64,000 nucleotides of DNA from Peribacillus sp. ACCC06369 (GCF_030348945.1 NZ_JAUCEN010000002.1:496001-560000), one strand, 5' to 3'. Positions 9,385 to 19,319 are shown, numbered from the stretch's first letter. Translations and numbers: made by a program. The notes: generated by a model not told the origin, from the sequence alone.

Positions 9385-10353
9385 GTGAAATTAGGGATTT
9401 TTACAGTGTTATTTGCTCAAAAATCATTCGAGGATATGCTTGATTATGTGGCAGATTCCGGTTTAAAAACAGTTGAAATCGGTACAGGCGGGTATCCAGG
9501 CAATATCCACTGTCCACTTGATGAACTGCTGGAAAGTGAAGAAAAGCGCCAAAAATACTTGGAATCCGTTCAAACAAGAGGATTGACGATCAGTGCATTC
9601 AGCTGCCACGGCAATCCAATCTCTCCAGATGAAGCATTCGCTAAAGAAAGTGATGAAACACTGATTAAAACAATCAAGCTTGCATCCTTACTGAACGTCC
9701 CGGTCGTCAATACCTTTTCAGGTACAGCCGGTGATCACGAAGGAGCTAAATATCCAAACTGGCCTGTCGCCCCATGGCCGAATGAATATACAGATGTGCT
9801 AAAATGGCAATGGGAAGAAAAATTGATCCCCTATTGGAAAAAAGTAGCCGCCATTGCCGATGAACACAATATAAAAATCGGACTTGAACTGCATGGGGGG
9901 TTTCTCGTTCACACCCCCTACACCTTGTTAAAACTACGGGAAGCTACATCGGATGCAATAGGCGCCAACCTTGATCCAAGCCATCTTTGGTGGCAGGGCA
10001 TCGAGCCAGTCGGTGCCATCAAAATCCTAGGAAAAGCGGGAGCAATCTACCACTTCCATGCAAAAGACACATACTTGGATCAGGATAACATCAATATGTA
10101 TGGATTAACCGACATGCAGCCATATGGTAATGTCCAAAGCCGTGCCTGGAACTTTCGCTCTGTCGGATGCGGTCACAGCCTGCAAGAGTGGTCCGACATC
10201 ATGAGCGCCCTTCGCACATACGGCTACGATTACGTCGTCAGCATCGAACACGAAGATCCGCTGATGTCTGTAGAAGAAGGATTTCAACGGGCGGTATCCA
10301 ACCTTAAAACTGTTCTAATCAATGAAAGCCCGACTGATTTATGGTGGATATAA
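9385..10353 (+). CDS. Sugar phosphate isomerase/epimerase (TIM barrel)
   Basis: 322 residues, AP_endonuc_2/xylose-isomerase-like TIM barrel. Likely metal-binding residues are in GLELHGG, NLDPSHLWW, HFHAKDT and VSIEHED, the usual Glu-Asp-His-Glu set. I take GTG 9385 as start because GGTGAGG is correctly spaced; an in-frame GTG at 9376 overlaps that site. It is the last gene of the enzyme unit, with a terminator at 10370. Relatives include IolE and IolH, but the substrate is open. Confidence 0.9.
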   Translation: MKLGIFTVLFAQKSFEDMLDYVADSGLKTVEIGTGGYPGNIHCPLDELLESEEKRQKYLESVQTRGLTISAFSCHGNPISPDEAFAKESDETLIKTIKLASLLNVPVVNTFSGTAGDHEGAKYPNWPVAPWPNEYTDVLKWQWEEKLIPYWKKVAAIADEHNIKIGLELHGGFLVHTPYTLLKLREATSDAIGANLDPSHLWWQGIEPVGAIKILGKAGAIYHFHAKDTYLDQDNINMYGLTDMQPYGNVQSRAWNFRSVGCGHSLQEWSDIMSALRTYGYDYVVSIEHEDPLMSVEEGFQRAVSNLKTVLINESPTDLWWI

Positions 10354-10369
10354 TTTATAGCCGATAACG

Positions 10370-10400
10370 AGCAGCCTATAGCAGGTTGCTTTTTATTTTT
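10370..10400 (+). terminator. Terminator of sugar enzyme operon
   Basis: AGCAGCCT and AGGTTGCT form an 8-bp stem (one G-T pair), followed by TTTTATTTTT. Confidence 0.8.
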
Positions 10401-10413
10401 GACCTAAAAAAGT

Positions 10414-10962
10414 AGAATTCACGAGTAAAAGAGTGAAACTCACGAGTAAAAGCGCAGAATAAAAGAGTGAAATTCACGAGTAAAGGTGTGAAACTCACGA
10501 GTAAAAGCGTGGAATTCACGAGTAACAGCGCGAAATTCACGAGTAAAAGCGCGGAAATCACGAGAAAAAGCGTGAAATTCACGAGTAAAGTGGAATTCAC
10601 GAGTAAAAGCGCAAAATTCACGAGTAAAAGCGTGGAATTCACGAGTAAAAGCGTGAAACTCACGAGTAAAAGTGTGAAACTCACGAGTAAAAGCGTGGAA
10701 TTCACGAGTAAAGGTGTGAAACTCACGAGTAAAAGCGTGGAATTCACGAGTAACAGCGTGAAACTCACGAGTAAAAGCGTGGAATTCACGAGTAAAGGTG
10801 TGAAACTCACGAGTAAAAGCGTGGAATTCACGAGTAACAGCGCGAAATTCACGAGTAAAAGCGCAGAATTCACGAGTAAAAGCGCAGAATTCACAAGTAA
10901 AAGCGTGGAATTCACGAGTAAAAGCGTGGAAATCACGAGAAAAAGCGTGGAATTCACGAGTT
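10414..10962. repeat. 21-bp tandem repeat array, 26 copies
   Basis: About 26 copies of a 21-bp unit, typified by TTCACGAGTAAAAGCGTGGAA, run head to tail between the convergent isomerase and rluF genes. Variants alternate GTGGAATTCAC, GTGAAACTCAC and GCGAAATTCAC, each a short near-palindrome with CAC/GTG arms. Most spacings are exactly 21 bp; one copy near 10585 is 18 bp and one near 10460 lacks 8 bp. Long frames on both strands (10467-10964 plus, 10376-10957 minus) exist only because 21 is a multiple of 3 and the unit has no stop in those frames. The array lies between the two flanking terminators, so it is probably not part of either message. Confidence 0.95.
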
Positions 10963-10990
10963 AGTGAAAATTATTGCTGAAAACTCTTCT

Positions 10991-11030
10991 AAAATAAAAA
11001 AAACGATGCCCCCGGTATTCTGGGGGCATC
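10991..11030 (-). terminator. Terminator of rluF
   Basis: GATGCCCCC and GGGGGCATC form a 9-bp GC-rich stem. On the minus strand it is followed by a run of T residues. Confidence 0.9.
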
Positions 11031-11037
11031 TCAATTA

Positions 11038-11745
11038 TCATCTCTGCCTTGGAGTATAATCCAATTCCTTAAATAGTTCTGTCAATTCATCCTTGGTCAG
11101 GTCGCGCCATTGTCCTAGCGCCAGTCCGTCCAAATGGATGTTCATGATCCGAATTCGATGTAAATCACGGACTTCATAGCCTAGTGCTGAGCACATACGG
11201 CGGATTTGTCTGTTCAGTCCTTGCATCAAAGTGATGTTGAATGTATATTTGGTCAACTGCTCAACCTTACAAGGAAGTGTTTTCGTATCCAAAATCTCCA
11301 CGCCGGATGACATATCTTGAATGAAGGAAGCGGTAAGAGGTTTATCCACGGTTACGATATATTCTTTTTCATGTTTGTTTTCTGCACGAAGGATTTCGTT
11401 TACAATGTCTCCGTCATTTGTAAGCAGGATCAGACCGCTTGAGTCTTTGTCCAGCCGTCCGATATGAAAAATGCGAAGCGGATGATTTACAAAATCAACA
11501 ATATTTCCTTTAATGTGTTTTTCCGTCGTACTTGTAATCCCTATCGGTTTATTCAGTGCAATATAGACATTTTGCTGTTCCACTTTAATGGGCTTGCCAT
11601 CTACACGAACATCATCGCCGGGTTCAGCTTGACTGCCAAGCTCAGCAACAGTGCCATTAATCGTCACGCGGCCCTCGGCTATCCATTTATCTGCGCCTCG
11701 TCTCGAGGTAATTCCGGATTCACTGATATATTTATTGATCCTCAA
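11038..11745 (-). CDS. rluF: 23S rRNA pseudouridine synthase RluF
   Basis: 235 residues. An N-terminal S4 RNA-binding domain (residues 1-60, starting [19 protein letters not shown]) is followed by the RsuA/RluB-type catalytic domain. The catalytic Asp is in [10 protein letters not shown], and the C-terminal motif [10 protein letters not shown] is present. The segment [18 protein letters not shown] resembles RluF, which modifies U2604 of 23S rRNA, more than RsuA or RluB. It is a single gene with its own terminator. RluF is favoured over other RsuA-family members but not certain. Confidence 0.88.
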   Translation of the reverse strand: MRINKYISESGITSRRGADKWIAEGRVTINGTVAELGSQAEPGDDVRVDGKPIKVEQQNVYIALNKPIGITSTTEKHIKGNIVDFVNHPLRIFHIGRLDKDSSGLILLTNDGDIVNEILRAENKHEKEYIVTVDKPLTASFIQDMSSGVEILDTKTLPCKVEQLTKYTFNITLMQGLNRQIRRMCSALGYEVRDLHRIRIMNIHLDGLALGQWRDLTKDELTELFKELDYTPRQR

Positions 11746-11860
11746 CTAAAGCACACCTTTACATTCAGATTTTCTTCTTTAAAGGATAACGTAAATCATG
11801 CTGCGTAGACAAGGGGAAAAGACAAGAAAGCGTTCGTTGATTTGGATTTCTGGACATTTT

Positions 11861-12760
11861 TTACATGTGCCTTGTGACAGCGGCCGGATATTCTTTTTTC
11901 TTTTTACTTGTCAGGTAGACACCAATGAAGACAAGGAGACCACCCAGGAGTTGGACGATAGTAATCGGTTGCCCTAAAATCAGGCTAAGAATGGCGGTAA
12001 AAACAGCAATCAGATTTAAATAAACTCCAGCCTGGCTGACATTGATATGGCGAAGGGAAATATTCCAGAAAATAAAGGAGCCGACAGATGGGAAGATTCC
12101 AATGTATATGAGTCCCGTGATTGCTTTACTGCTTAAATCAAGGTTCAATCCTGAGCCAATGGCAAACGGAGCGACGAGAATCAATCCGAGAAATACGGAA
12201 ACGGCAGTTGCTGAGATGATCGGAATGTTTTTCAGTCTTTTACCGATTATCGAATAGAAGGTCCAAACGATAATCGCCAGGATCATCAATAGGTCGCCTT
12301 TATTAAAAGTGAGATGGAAAATATCCAGAAGATGTCCCTTTGTTAAGACCAATAAAACGCCGAATAAAGAAATGATAAGCCCGAGTGCATGGTGGGATGA
12401 AATTTTCTCCTTCAACAGCAAAGCCGAAAAAAGAACAATTATGGCAGGGTTAATTGAATTGACAAGAGCTGCATTCATGGAAGTCGTATAGGTCAGAGCC
12501 CAATAAAGGAAAAAATTATAACTGATGATACCGAGCACACCCATGACTAATAGTAATTTCCAGGCCTTCCATACACTCTTCCAGTTTGGCCTTTCAATCC
12601 ATTGTGCTAGAGGAAATAATAAGAAAACGGCAATTAGCCAACGCGTAAATGTTAGTTGGATCGGGGAAAGTTCGGTAACAACGTATTTACCGAAAATGTA
12701 ATTACCGGCCCAGAATAAATTTGCTAAGAAAAGAAATGAAATGACAACGGATTTTTTCAT
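11861..12760 (-). CDS. DMT family (EamA) transporter
   Basis: 299 residues with ten predicted membrane helices in two EamA repeats (about 8-140 and 155-290). The N-terminal half carries the family pattern FWAGNYIFGKYV. Members export metabolites such as amino acids; the substrate here is unknown. The ATG is preceded by a good AGGAGAGG site on the minus strand. It lies upstream of rluF on the same strand with about 115 bases between, so it is probably a separate unit. Confidence 0.9.
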   Translation of the reverse strand: MKKSVVISFLFLANLFWAGNYIFGKYVVTELSPIQLTFTRWLIAVFLLFPLAQWIERPNWKSVWKAWKLLLVMGVLGIISYNFFLYWALTYTTSMNAALVNSINPAIIVLFSALLLKEKISSHHALGLIISLFGVLLVLTKGHLLDIFHLTFNKGDLLMILAIIVWTFYSIIGKRLKNIPIISATAVSVFLGLILVAPFAIGSGLNLDLSSKAITGLIYIGIFPSVGSFIFWNISLRHINVSQAGVYLNLIAVFTAILSLILGQPITIVQLLGGLLVFIGVYLTSKKKKEYPAAVTRHM

Positions 12761-12907
12761 CAGGACGCCTCTCCTAAAATGATGGAATATTCACTAAATA
12801 TAGCAAAGTAGAAGACTCTAAGCAATATATAAGGAAAACGTAATGGGCCTAGGGGTATCAGTCTTTATGCATGATAACCAAGAAAGGATTAAACCACAGA
12901 GCAGGAA

Positions 12908-12955
12908 AAATGAAGAAAGGCCGTTCAACTTGAGCTGAAGAGCCTTTTCTTATTT
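12908..12955 (-). terminator. Terminator of aldo/keto reductase gene
   Basis: An imperfect stem, AAGAAAGGC with GCCTTTTCTT and an inner TTCA/TGAA helix, lies just past the stop codon. Confidence 0.6.
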
Positions 12956-12958
12956 ATA

Positions 12959-13891
12959 TTAAGCGAAAATGGCACTGATTTCGGCTATTTCATCCATGGT
13001 TAGACTGACAGCCAATGCTTGTAAGTTGCGTGAGACCTGTTCTGGCTTTTTCGCTCCGGGAATCAGGACATCTATCGAGTGGCGAGTTAAATACCAAGCT
13101 AGTACCACATCGGCGACATCGGCATGCTTCCTGTTGGCGATCGCCCGTACTTCTTCCACTTTTTGCAGATTGCTTACAAAGGCTTGTCCTTGGAAAAGCG
13201 GACTTTTTGCCCGGCCGTCCTCGAATGTTGATTCCTGATTATATTTGCCGCCTAGTAGACCGGAAGCAAGGGGGAAATAAGGAATGAAGGAGATATTATT
13301 CTCGGCCGTATAGGGCAGTAAGTCTTGTTCCGCCTCCCGTTTGAATAGATTGTACTCGGATTGCAGGACATCGACATAGCCGTCTTTATTCGCTTCTTTC
13401 AATTGTTCGAATGAAAAGTTCGAAACACCGATGGACTTGATTTTGCCTGCGTCCTTCAATTCCTTTAAGGCACCTACTGCTTCATCTTTAGGAGTACCTT
13501 CATCAGGGAAATGGATATAATATAAGTCGATGTAATCTGTTTGGAGCCTTTTTAGACTCGAGTCCACGGCATTTTTCAGAAAAGCCGGGGAGTTATCAAA
13601 GACGATGTTGCCATCGACAAACTTATGTGCCCCCTTAGTGGCAAGGACTATATCCTCGCGTTTGCGGGTCTCTTTAAGGATTTCACCGATAAGTTCTTCT
13701 GAACGCTCAGGACCGTAAATGTAAGCTGTATCCCAAAAGTTAATTCCCTCTTCCAATGCCGTTCTCAAAACATCCCTTCCTGTATCCTCGCTTAGATTAG
13801 GGAATAGGTTATGTCCGCCAATGGCATTTGTGCCAAGGCCAATCGGATTTACATACAGATCTGTTTTACCAATACGGGTTTGTTTAGACAT
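12959..13891 (-). CDS. Aldo/keto reductase
   Basis: 310 residues from ATG 13891 ([15 protein letters not shown]), preceded by AAAGGAGATG. A longer frame back to 14011 has no ribosome site. NADPH-dependent TIM-barrel oxidoreductase: the tetrad is visible as Asp and Tyr in DTAYIYGPE, Lys in ATKGAHK and His in YYIHFPDE. The C-terminal cofactor-binding segment [14 protein letters not shown] is present. It is close to the YajO/IolS group; substrates of these are usually broad aldehydes. It lies downstream of brnQ on the same strand but behind brnQ's terminator. Confidence 0.92.
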   Translation of the reverse strand: MSKQTRIGKTDLYVNPIGLGTNAIGGHNLFPNLSEDTGRDVLRTALEEGINFWDTAYIYGPERSEELIGEILKETRKREDIVLATKGAHKFVDGNIVFDNSPAFLKNAVDSSLKRLQTDYIDLYYIHFPDEGTPKDEAVGALKELKDAGKIKSIGVSNFSFEQLKEANKDGYVDVLQSEYNLFKREAEQDLLPYTAENNISFIPYFPLASGLLGGKYNQESTFEDGRAKSPLFQGQAFVSNLQKVEEVRAIANRKHADVADVVLAWYLTRHSIDVLIPGAKKPEQVSRNLQALAVSLTMDEIAEISAIFA

Positions 13892-13967
13892 ATTACTTAT
13901 CATCTCCTTTATCCCATCATAACAAAAAGTGGATGTCGGTTTCCAAGATAATGCAATGCAGGGCGTC

Positions 13968-14003
13968 CCAAAAATAAGCAGATGATCTGTAAAATCATCT
14001 GCT
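13968..14003 (-). terminator. Terminator of brnQ
   Basis: GCAGATGAT and ATCATCTGC form a 9-bp stem, followed on the minus strand by TTATTTTT. Confidence 0.85.
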
Positions 14004-14013
14004 TCCTTCATTA

Positions 14014-15345
14014 TTATAATGTTTCGATTTCCAACTCCTCAGCTGGAGCAGTCTGTCCGGTTTGACTGAGCAAAAGGCCAAGGGCAGTACCGGCGAGAGC
14101 AGGGATGATCCATTCCATACCGTAGGCAGAAAGGGGAAGGACATCACTCAATGTTTGCACGGGTCCTAATTGTAATCCGAATGCATTCAGTCCATCTATC
14201 AAGGCGAAAACTCCTGTGAAGGTCATTGCACTACGATATACTTTCTTCGGGTTTTTGAAATGAGGGCTGAAGAATGTCAGGGCAATCAGGACGATCGTTA
14301 ACGGATAAGCCATCACAAGGAATGGAACCGATACTTTCAAAATTTGATTCAGACCCATGTTAGAAAGGATGAAACCGACGATTGTTACGATCAGGATGAC
14401 GGTTTTGTAGTTCAGCTTGGGAAAAAGTTTCGAGAAATACTGTCCGCAAGCAGTCGTCAATCCGACGACGGTGGTGAAACATGCTAAAGTGAAAATGATG
14501 CCAAGAAGGACCTTCCCGCCAGTTCCAAGTAAAAGGGTGGATGCGACAGTAAGGATATCCGTTCCGTTTTCGAATGATCCATCCGCTGCCATGCGTGCTC
14601 CCATTACACCTAAGGAGATATAGACTAAAGAAAGCAATACACCGGCGATGAGTCCCGCTTTTACTGTATATCTCGTCAATTGTTTTCGTTCGGAAATCCC
14701 TCTTTGTTGGATTGAAGTAAGGATGACGATCCCAAAAGCCAGGGCAGCTAGAGCATCCATCGTGTTGTAGCCTTCAATGAACCCTTTCGAAAATGCTCCT
14801 GCTGCATATGCTTCTGTTGGGGCTTGGAATGGAGCATCAAGCTTTACGAACCCGACTACACAGAGAACGACCATGGACAAAAGTAGAACAGGTGTAATCC
14901 AGCGTCCCATGAAGGTTTCCATTTTTTCTGGATTCAATGAAATGGCATAAACGATGATGAAAAATAGGGTTGTGAATATGAATAGGAATAGTGATTGATT
15001 CATTGAGTCGCCAAGATATGGCTTGAAGCCCATTTCATAGGCAACATTCGCATTCCGTGGAATGGCTAGAAAAGGCCCGATGCTTAAATAAATGACTACC
15101 ATGAACAACGTGCTGAATAGAGGATGTACACGTGCCCCGATAGTTTGTGCCCCGCCTTTAACAAGTGAGACGGCCAGAAGCACCAATATTGGCAGTCCGA
15201 CTCCGGTAACGACAAAGCCGGCAATGGCTGGCCAGAAAGAAGTTCCCGAAGATGCACCTAAAAATGGGGGGAATATAAGATTCCCCGCTCCGAAGAACAT
15301 TGAGAAAAGCATAAGGCCGATAAATAATGTGTCTGTTTTTTTCAT
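14014..15345 (-). CDS. brnQ: Branched-chain amino acid carrier BrnQ
   Basis: 443 residues, LIVCS family (branched-chain amino acid:cation symporter II), with twelve predicted helices. The N-terminal signature [11 protein letters not shown] is at about residues 18-28. AAAGGAGAAATC precedes the ATG. The leader carries a T-box whose specifier codon is ATC, so transcription should rise when uncharged isoleucine tRNA accumulates. This agrees well with an Ile/Leu/Val importer and strengthens the call. Confidence 0.95.
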   Translation of the reverse strand: MKKTDTLFIGLMLFSMFFGAGNLIFPPFLGASSGTSFWPAIAGFVVTGVGLPILVLLAVSLVKGGAQTIGARVHPLFSTLFMVVIYLSIGPFLAIPRNANVAYEMGFKPYLGDSMNQSLFLFIFTTLFFIIVYAISLNPEKMETFMGRWITPVLLLSMVVLCVVGFVKLDAPFQAPTEAYAAGAFSKGFIEGYNTMDALAALAFGIVILTSIQQRGISERKQLTRYTVKAGLIAGVLLSLVYISLGVMGARMAADGSFENGTDILTVASTLLLGTGGKVLLGIIFTLACFTTVVGLTTACGQYFSKLFPKLNYKTVILIVTIVGFILSNMGLNQILKVSVPFLVMAYPLTIVLIALTFFSPHFKNPKKVYRSAMTFTGVFALIDGLNAFGLQLGPVQTLSDVLPLSAYGMEWIIPALAGTALGLLLSQTGQTAPAEELEIETL

Positions 15346-15419
15346 GGTGATTTCTCCTTTTCTAAAAATGATGACTTCCGCCGACTGGCCTGAAAAAGGC
15401 TGTTTTAAGTGTTTTGTGC

Positions 15420-15692
15420 AAATAAAAAAACTCGCCCCTGAAAATCAGGGACGAGTTTGTGCTCGCGTTACCACCCATATTCCGCACTTCATTAAGAAGC
15501 TGCGGCACTCAGTCAACGTACGAATTCATACGTGATCCATTGTAACGGCGGAAACCCGTCAAAGCCTACTGCATTTTCAGCTTTGCATCTCAGAGATGAT
15601 TTTCGGATAGGCCTTGGACATCGACTTCCACCACATGTCGACTCTCTGTGGAACAGGGTTCTCATCTTACTCTTTCTCTTCATAGATTTTAT
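15420..15692 (-). promoter_or_regulatory. T-box leader, isoleucine specific
   Basis: On the minus strand the leader shows the AGTA S-turn (near 15670), then CGAAAATCATCTCTGAG, which matches the T-box layout GAAA-specifier-A-helix-GAG. This places the specifier ATC (Ile) at 15600-15598. The T-box core GGGTGGTAACGCGAGC lies near 15474; its TGGT pairs with a tRNA ending ACCA. A terminator follows at 15423-15459 (ACTCGTCCCTGA with TCAGGGGCGAGT and seven T residues). Uncharged tRNA-Ile should favour readthrough into brnQ. A promoter TTGCTA-16-TAAAAT precedes it near 15680-15710. Confidence 0.95.
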
Positions 15693-15902
15693 AATATAAA
15701 GATAATTTAGCAAATTCTGATTATGAAGTCAATATAATTTATCATCATTTCGTTATTTAAGGAGCAGGAAATTAGTCCCTCGTTGGCGAAACTTCCTTTA
15801 TTCAGAGGTATTTTTTGCAAAAAGAATCGGATATAACTCCCTATTATCTTTCTAACCGCAACTATATTATAATAGAAGCAGAACACTAAAGGAGACAACA
15901 TT

Positions 15903-16076
15903 ATGTCTGAAAATAAAAAGTTAAGCCTGGCGGATGCAGTCAAACAAAAACTGGCTCAAAAGCAAGCAGGTTCAAGTAAAGATAAACTGGAAACCGGCGT
16001 TGTGAAGAAAACGAAACAGCTTAAAAGCCAGTTGACCAAAAAGCCGAATAACCAACGTAAGCGTACAGGGGTATAA
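15903..16076 (+). CDS. Small basic conserved-type protein
   Basis: 57 residues, strongly basic and Lys/Gln rich, starting MSENKKLSLADAVKQ and ending KKPNNQRKRTGV. AAAGGAGAC lies 8 bases before the ATG, and a TATAAT at 15868-15873 can serve as the -10 box. A strong terminator follows. The C-terminal NNQRKRTG motif resembles small uncharacterised Bacillus proteins I have seen, but I cannot give a name or function. It may bind nucleic acid, judging by charge alone. Confidence 0.75.
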   Translation: MSENKKLSLADAVKQKLAQKQAGSSKDKLETGVVKKTKQLKSQLTKKPNNQRKRTGV

Positions 16077-16577
16077 TCCTAATTTGTCAAAGGACAACGA
16101 CTGTTCGGAGCTTATCAGAGAGCAGTTACCTTTCATGAATGAAGGTACTGCTTTTTTATATGAACGTTCAAATGGGATATTAGTAATGAGTGAAAGGTTC
16201 TAGTGTGACTTCATATATTTACCGTTTATTAGGTGGTTGGTAAGCTGGACTCCTGGTAATTCAGTGGTATAAAGAATGCTTCGCCCACTTCTTCAAAAGT
16301 CGGTAAAGCTAAAAAAACATTTTTTCTCGAATATGGGAATGACATCTCTGTATCTGTTTATTAAAATCATTACAGTTCCACTTGTTTCTGTTTTAAAATT
16401 GTAAGAGTGGTGACATGTTGTTACCATATTGTTTTGTTAAAATAATATTTTAAGGTTTTGTAAATAATTTTCTTAACTAAAGGAACCTCTAAAATTGCAT
16501 GGAAGGTCTTCTGGAAGGCTTATCAAATCGGTGATTATCCTTTAATTGAAAATATGAAATATATCGGGGGAATAAAG
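16077..16577. other. Gene-free stretch
   Basis: After the terminator at 16121-16160 I see no gene on either strand for about 400 bases. The AT-rich end near 16400-16560 should contain the promoter of the TPR-GTPase gene. Confidence 0.5.
16121..16160 (+). terminator. Terminator of small basic protein gene
   Basis: AGCAGT...ACCTTTCAT with ATGAAGGT...ACTGCT gives a long stem followed by six T residues. Confidence 0.85.
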
Positions 16578-19319
16578 ATGGACGAACGGCTGATCGGGAA
16601 AAAATATTATGAAACGATGATTGAGGATACAAGGAAGCATCCCATTCAAGCTTTGGGTGAAATGTTTCTCGTGGAACAAAAAAAGGAAAGGGCGGATTTA
16701 ACCGCAATTCGCTTTGCTCAAGGTGAAGTATACTTTCAGCACCATGATTATGAGGCAGCCATTTTCAAATGGGAAAACATAGAAGGTGAGCTTGGTTCAT
16801 GGGCGAAGAAAAACATCGCCGATGCTTATTTTGAACTGGAAATGTATTCAACCGCGGAGGATATTTATAAATCCGTCGATACGAATGAAGCGGTTTTGAA
16901 AACGGAGGTTCTATTGCAACTGTTTTCCCTGTACATAGTGGAATCTAGAAATGATTTGGCTTCCAAAGTCGTGAAAGAAGCAGTCGAGTTTCAACCGGAC
17001 TACCCGAATGTCACGGAAATAGCACGCGCCTTTTTTGAAGAACAAAAGGATTGGAACAGTGCAGTGGTATTAGCGGCAAATGAAAGTATCCGGACAGAAT
17101 CAATGGGCTGGTTCGATGTGCTTAAAACGTATATCCAGCAGGGTGTTGCCCAATCGATGGATCCGGATTATTTTTCAACTGTCCTTGGTTCGCTATACAC
17201 ACTGGACCAGGATCGTTTCGAAAAAGTGACGGTTGCACTTTGGAAAAATTATAAATATACGGATTCTTATTTTGAATGGCTAAGAGTGATTAATAACTTG
17301 ATAGATACCATCGAATTAAACCAAGGGGATGTATGGGATGAGCTTTCCGTCTATTATAGGGATGCATATGCAGGTCTATTAGAAGGAACGCACCTAATCA
17401 AAGATTTAAGCCCCGTCGTGCCAAGGTTGCTGGAAAACTGGCTGAAAATCGCAGATGGGGAGCTTTCGCTGTTTGCAGCGGCATCCGCGTTGTCCTGGAA
17501 TGAAATCTTCCCGGATACGATTAATGCGCTTGTCATTCAGGATGCAGAAAGCCTGTTGGCAAAATCGCCTAAATTGGGAGGCGGACTGGAAGCGGGAGAG
17601 AAACTGTTCAATTCCATTATCCAATGGGCTGAAGAGAATGATTTAAGGGTTGGCAATAAGCTTAAATGGATGGTCGAAGGGCTTAAGGATACTAATAATT
17701 TCAATCTTCTTCTTGTGGGAAGTACAGGAAATGGCAAGACATCCTTCATTCAGTCAATTGTTGGCGAGAGCATTGCTGCCGAAGATCATTCATCCCTAGT
17801 CAGTGTCAAAGACGGGGATGATTTGGAAATCCTAGAGATTACAGATACAGATAGCAAAGTGGTCATGGAGCTGGCTGAATTGGATGAAACACGCCGTCAG
17901 CGCGGGACTATTGTCGATGTGACGATTATCAGTGACTACCTTAGAAATAATGGTCTGCGATTATTGGATACACCGGGGTTCAATGGGGAGAAAAGCGTGG
18001 AATCCGATTTCCAAGCCTATTTACATGGCAGTGATGGCCTGATGTTCGTTCTTGATGCCCGGGCGCCTTTCACCGGCAGTGAACGAGATCTATTATTGGA
18101 AATTCAAATGATGGCTCCGAAACTGCCTATCCATTTCTTATTGAATAAAATGGATACGATATATAGTGATCAAGTCGCAGTCCGGATGGAAGACGAAACA
18201 TGGGATAAAGTGAATGCATATTTTCCGAATGCAAAAGTATTCGCTTTCTCCAAACTTTATGACAGCAAGCAGCAGTTGAAGGACCTTTCAGCATTCCTTC
18301 AATCGAATTATCAAGATGATAATTGGAAAGAAAGAAGATCTGAAAAAATCCTAGCGTTCATTCGTAAAACTTTATCTTATCTGTTAGAAAAACGGGCAGC
18401 CAATGAACGGAAATGCGAGCATTCCATCTCTTGGAATGAACAGATGGAGGTTAAACTGAATGGTGCGGTCAATCAACTGGCTGATTTGGAAAAAGAAAAA
18501 AGTGAAAATATCATAAGGTCTTATAGTTCGCTTAAGGATGAAGTGAAAAATCAGCTTTCATCTAAAATTCCTGAATTGCTGAGGGATTGCTCTAAATCGT
18601 TAACGGAAAGCAGTGATTTCAGTCAGGTCCATGTACAGTTAAACCAGGAAATGAATGAGCGGATTCAAGCATTCATTTCTGACAAGATCATGCCTCAATA
18701 TTACCGTTCTCTTCAAGATTGGATTGCCAGTTCCCAAATGGAGTTCTCACAAAGCCAGCAGTTTATGGATGAAATGAGTGCCGGGTTCAATGAATTATAC
18801 AAAGAAGAACGGATCACGCTGGCAGGTGACTTTAGGGTATTGGATGACTGGCGCCGTGATGCCGACCGGATGACAAGCAGTATCCGCATCGAAAACGTTA
18901 ATATCCTTTTGCGCAGAACTCCATCACAATTGCTGCTTAAAGGAGCAGGGAAGCTGTTTGGGGCGATACCGCAAAATAAAGCCAATATGTACAATCGTTA
19001 TAAGAAATACCTGGAAAGTGAAGATTACCTAGATGTTGCCGAAATGATCACGGAACGTTTCCTTACCCAATTTGGATTGTTTGAAAAATCTTTGGATCGG
19101 GACATCTCACTTTTCTATCGCAGTTCCTTTGCGTTACTTCAAAAAACGATAGAGCAAACGCAGACAGAAATCAAAGACTACCAGGCTGCATTGGAGCATA
19201 TGAAAGAAAATCCGGAAGTTTACCGTGACCCGATCACTTTGTTCGAAGTGAAATTACGTCAGTTGGAGAGACTTGAAAAAATCGAGAAAAAGCGTCTAGC
19301 CCAGCTGCAAAGAAAATGA
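16578..19319 (+). CDS. TPR-containing dynamin-like GTPase
   Basis: 913 residues from ATG 16578 (MDERLIGKKYYET), preceded by GGGGGAAT. Residues about 40-350 are helical and TPR-like. A GTPase domain follows: P-loop GSTGNGKTS at about 381-389, G3 DTPGFNG at about 464-470 and G4 NKMD at about 523-526. The rest (about 590-913) is long alpha-helix and coiled coil, as in bacterial dynamin-like proteins. No membrane helix is obvious, though a patch near 790-805 (LLKGAGKLFGAIP) could contact membrane. It is a single-gene unit. Its role is unknown; relatives act in membrane remodelling or stress tolerance. Confidence 0.8.
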   Translation: MDERLIGKKYYETMIEDTRKHPIQALGEMFLVEQKKERADLTAIRFAQGEVYFQHHDYEAAIFKWENIEGELGSWAKKNIADAYFELEMYSTAEDIYKSVDTNEAVLKTEVLLQLFSLYIVESRNDLASKVVKEAVEFQPDYPNVTEIARAFFEEQKDWNSAVVLAANESIRTESMGWFDVLKTYIQQGVAQSMDPDYFSTVLGSLYTLDQDRFEKVTVALWKNYKYTDSYFEWLRVINNLIDTIELNQGDVWDELSVYYRDAYAGLLEGTHLIKDLSPVVPRLLENWLKIADGELSLFAAASALSWNEIFPDTINALVIQDAESLLAKSPKLGGGLEAGEKLFNSIIQWAEENDLRVGNKLKWMVEGLKDTNNFNLLLVGSTGNGKTSFIQSIVGESIAAEDHSSLVSVKDGDDLEILEITDTDSKVVMELAELDETRRQRGTIVDVTIISDYLRNNGLRLLDTPGFNGEKSVESDFQAYLHGSDGLMFVLDARAPFTGSERDLLLEIQMMAPKLPIHFLLNKMDTIYSDQVAVRMEDETWDKVNAYFPNAKVFAFSKLYDSKQQLKDLSAFLQSNYQDDNWKERRSEKILAFIRKTLSYLLEKRAANERKCEHSISWNEQMEVKLNGAVNQLADLEKEKSENIIRSYSSLKDEVKNQLSSKIPELLRDCSKSLTESSDFSQVHVQLNQEMNERIQAFISDKIMPQYYRSLQDWIASSQMEFSQSQQFMDEMSAGFNELYKEERITLAGDFRVLDDWRRDADRMTSSIRIENVNILLRRTPSQLLLKGAGKLFGAIPQNKANMYNRYKKYLESEDYLDVAEMITERFLTQFGLFEKSLDRDISLFYRSSFALLQKTIEQTQTEIKDYQAALEHMKENPEVYRDPITLFEVKLRQLERLEKIEKKRLAQLQRK

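Noticed and set aside
10414..10962. CRISPR array
   Set aside because: Units are contiguous without unique spacers, and no cas genes are present.
10376..10964. Long open frames on both strands across the tandem array (165 and 193 codons)
   Set aside because: They arise from a stop-free 21-bp unit, have no ribosome sites, start inside repeat units, and unit changes are mostly non-synonymous. Treated as a repeat, not genes.
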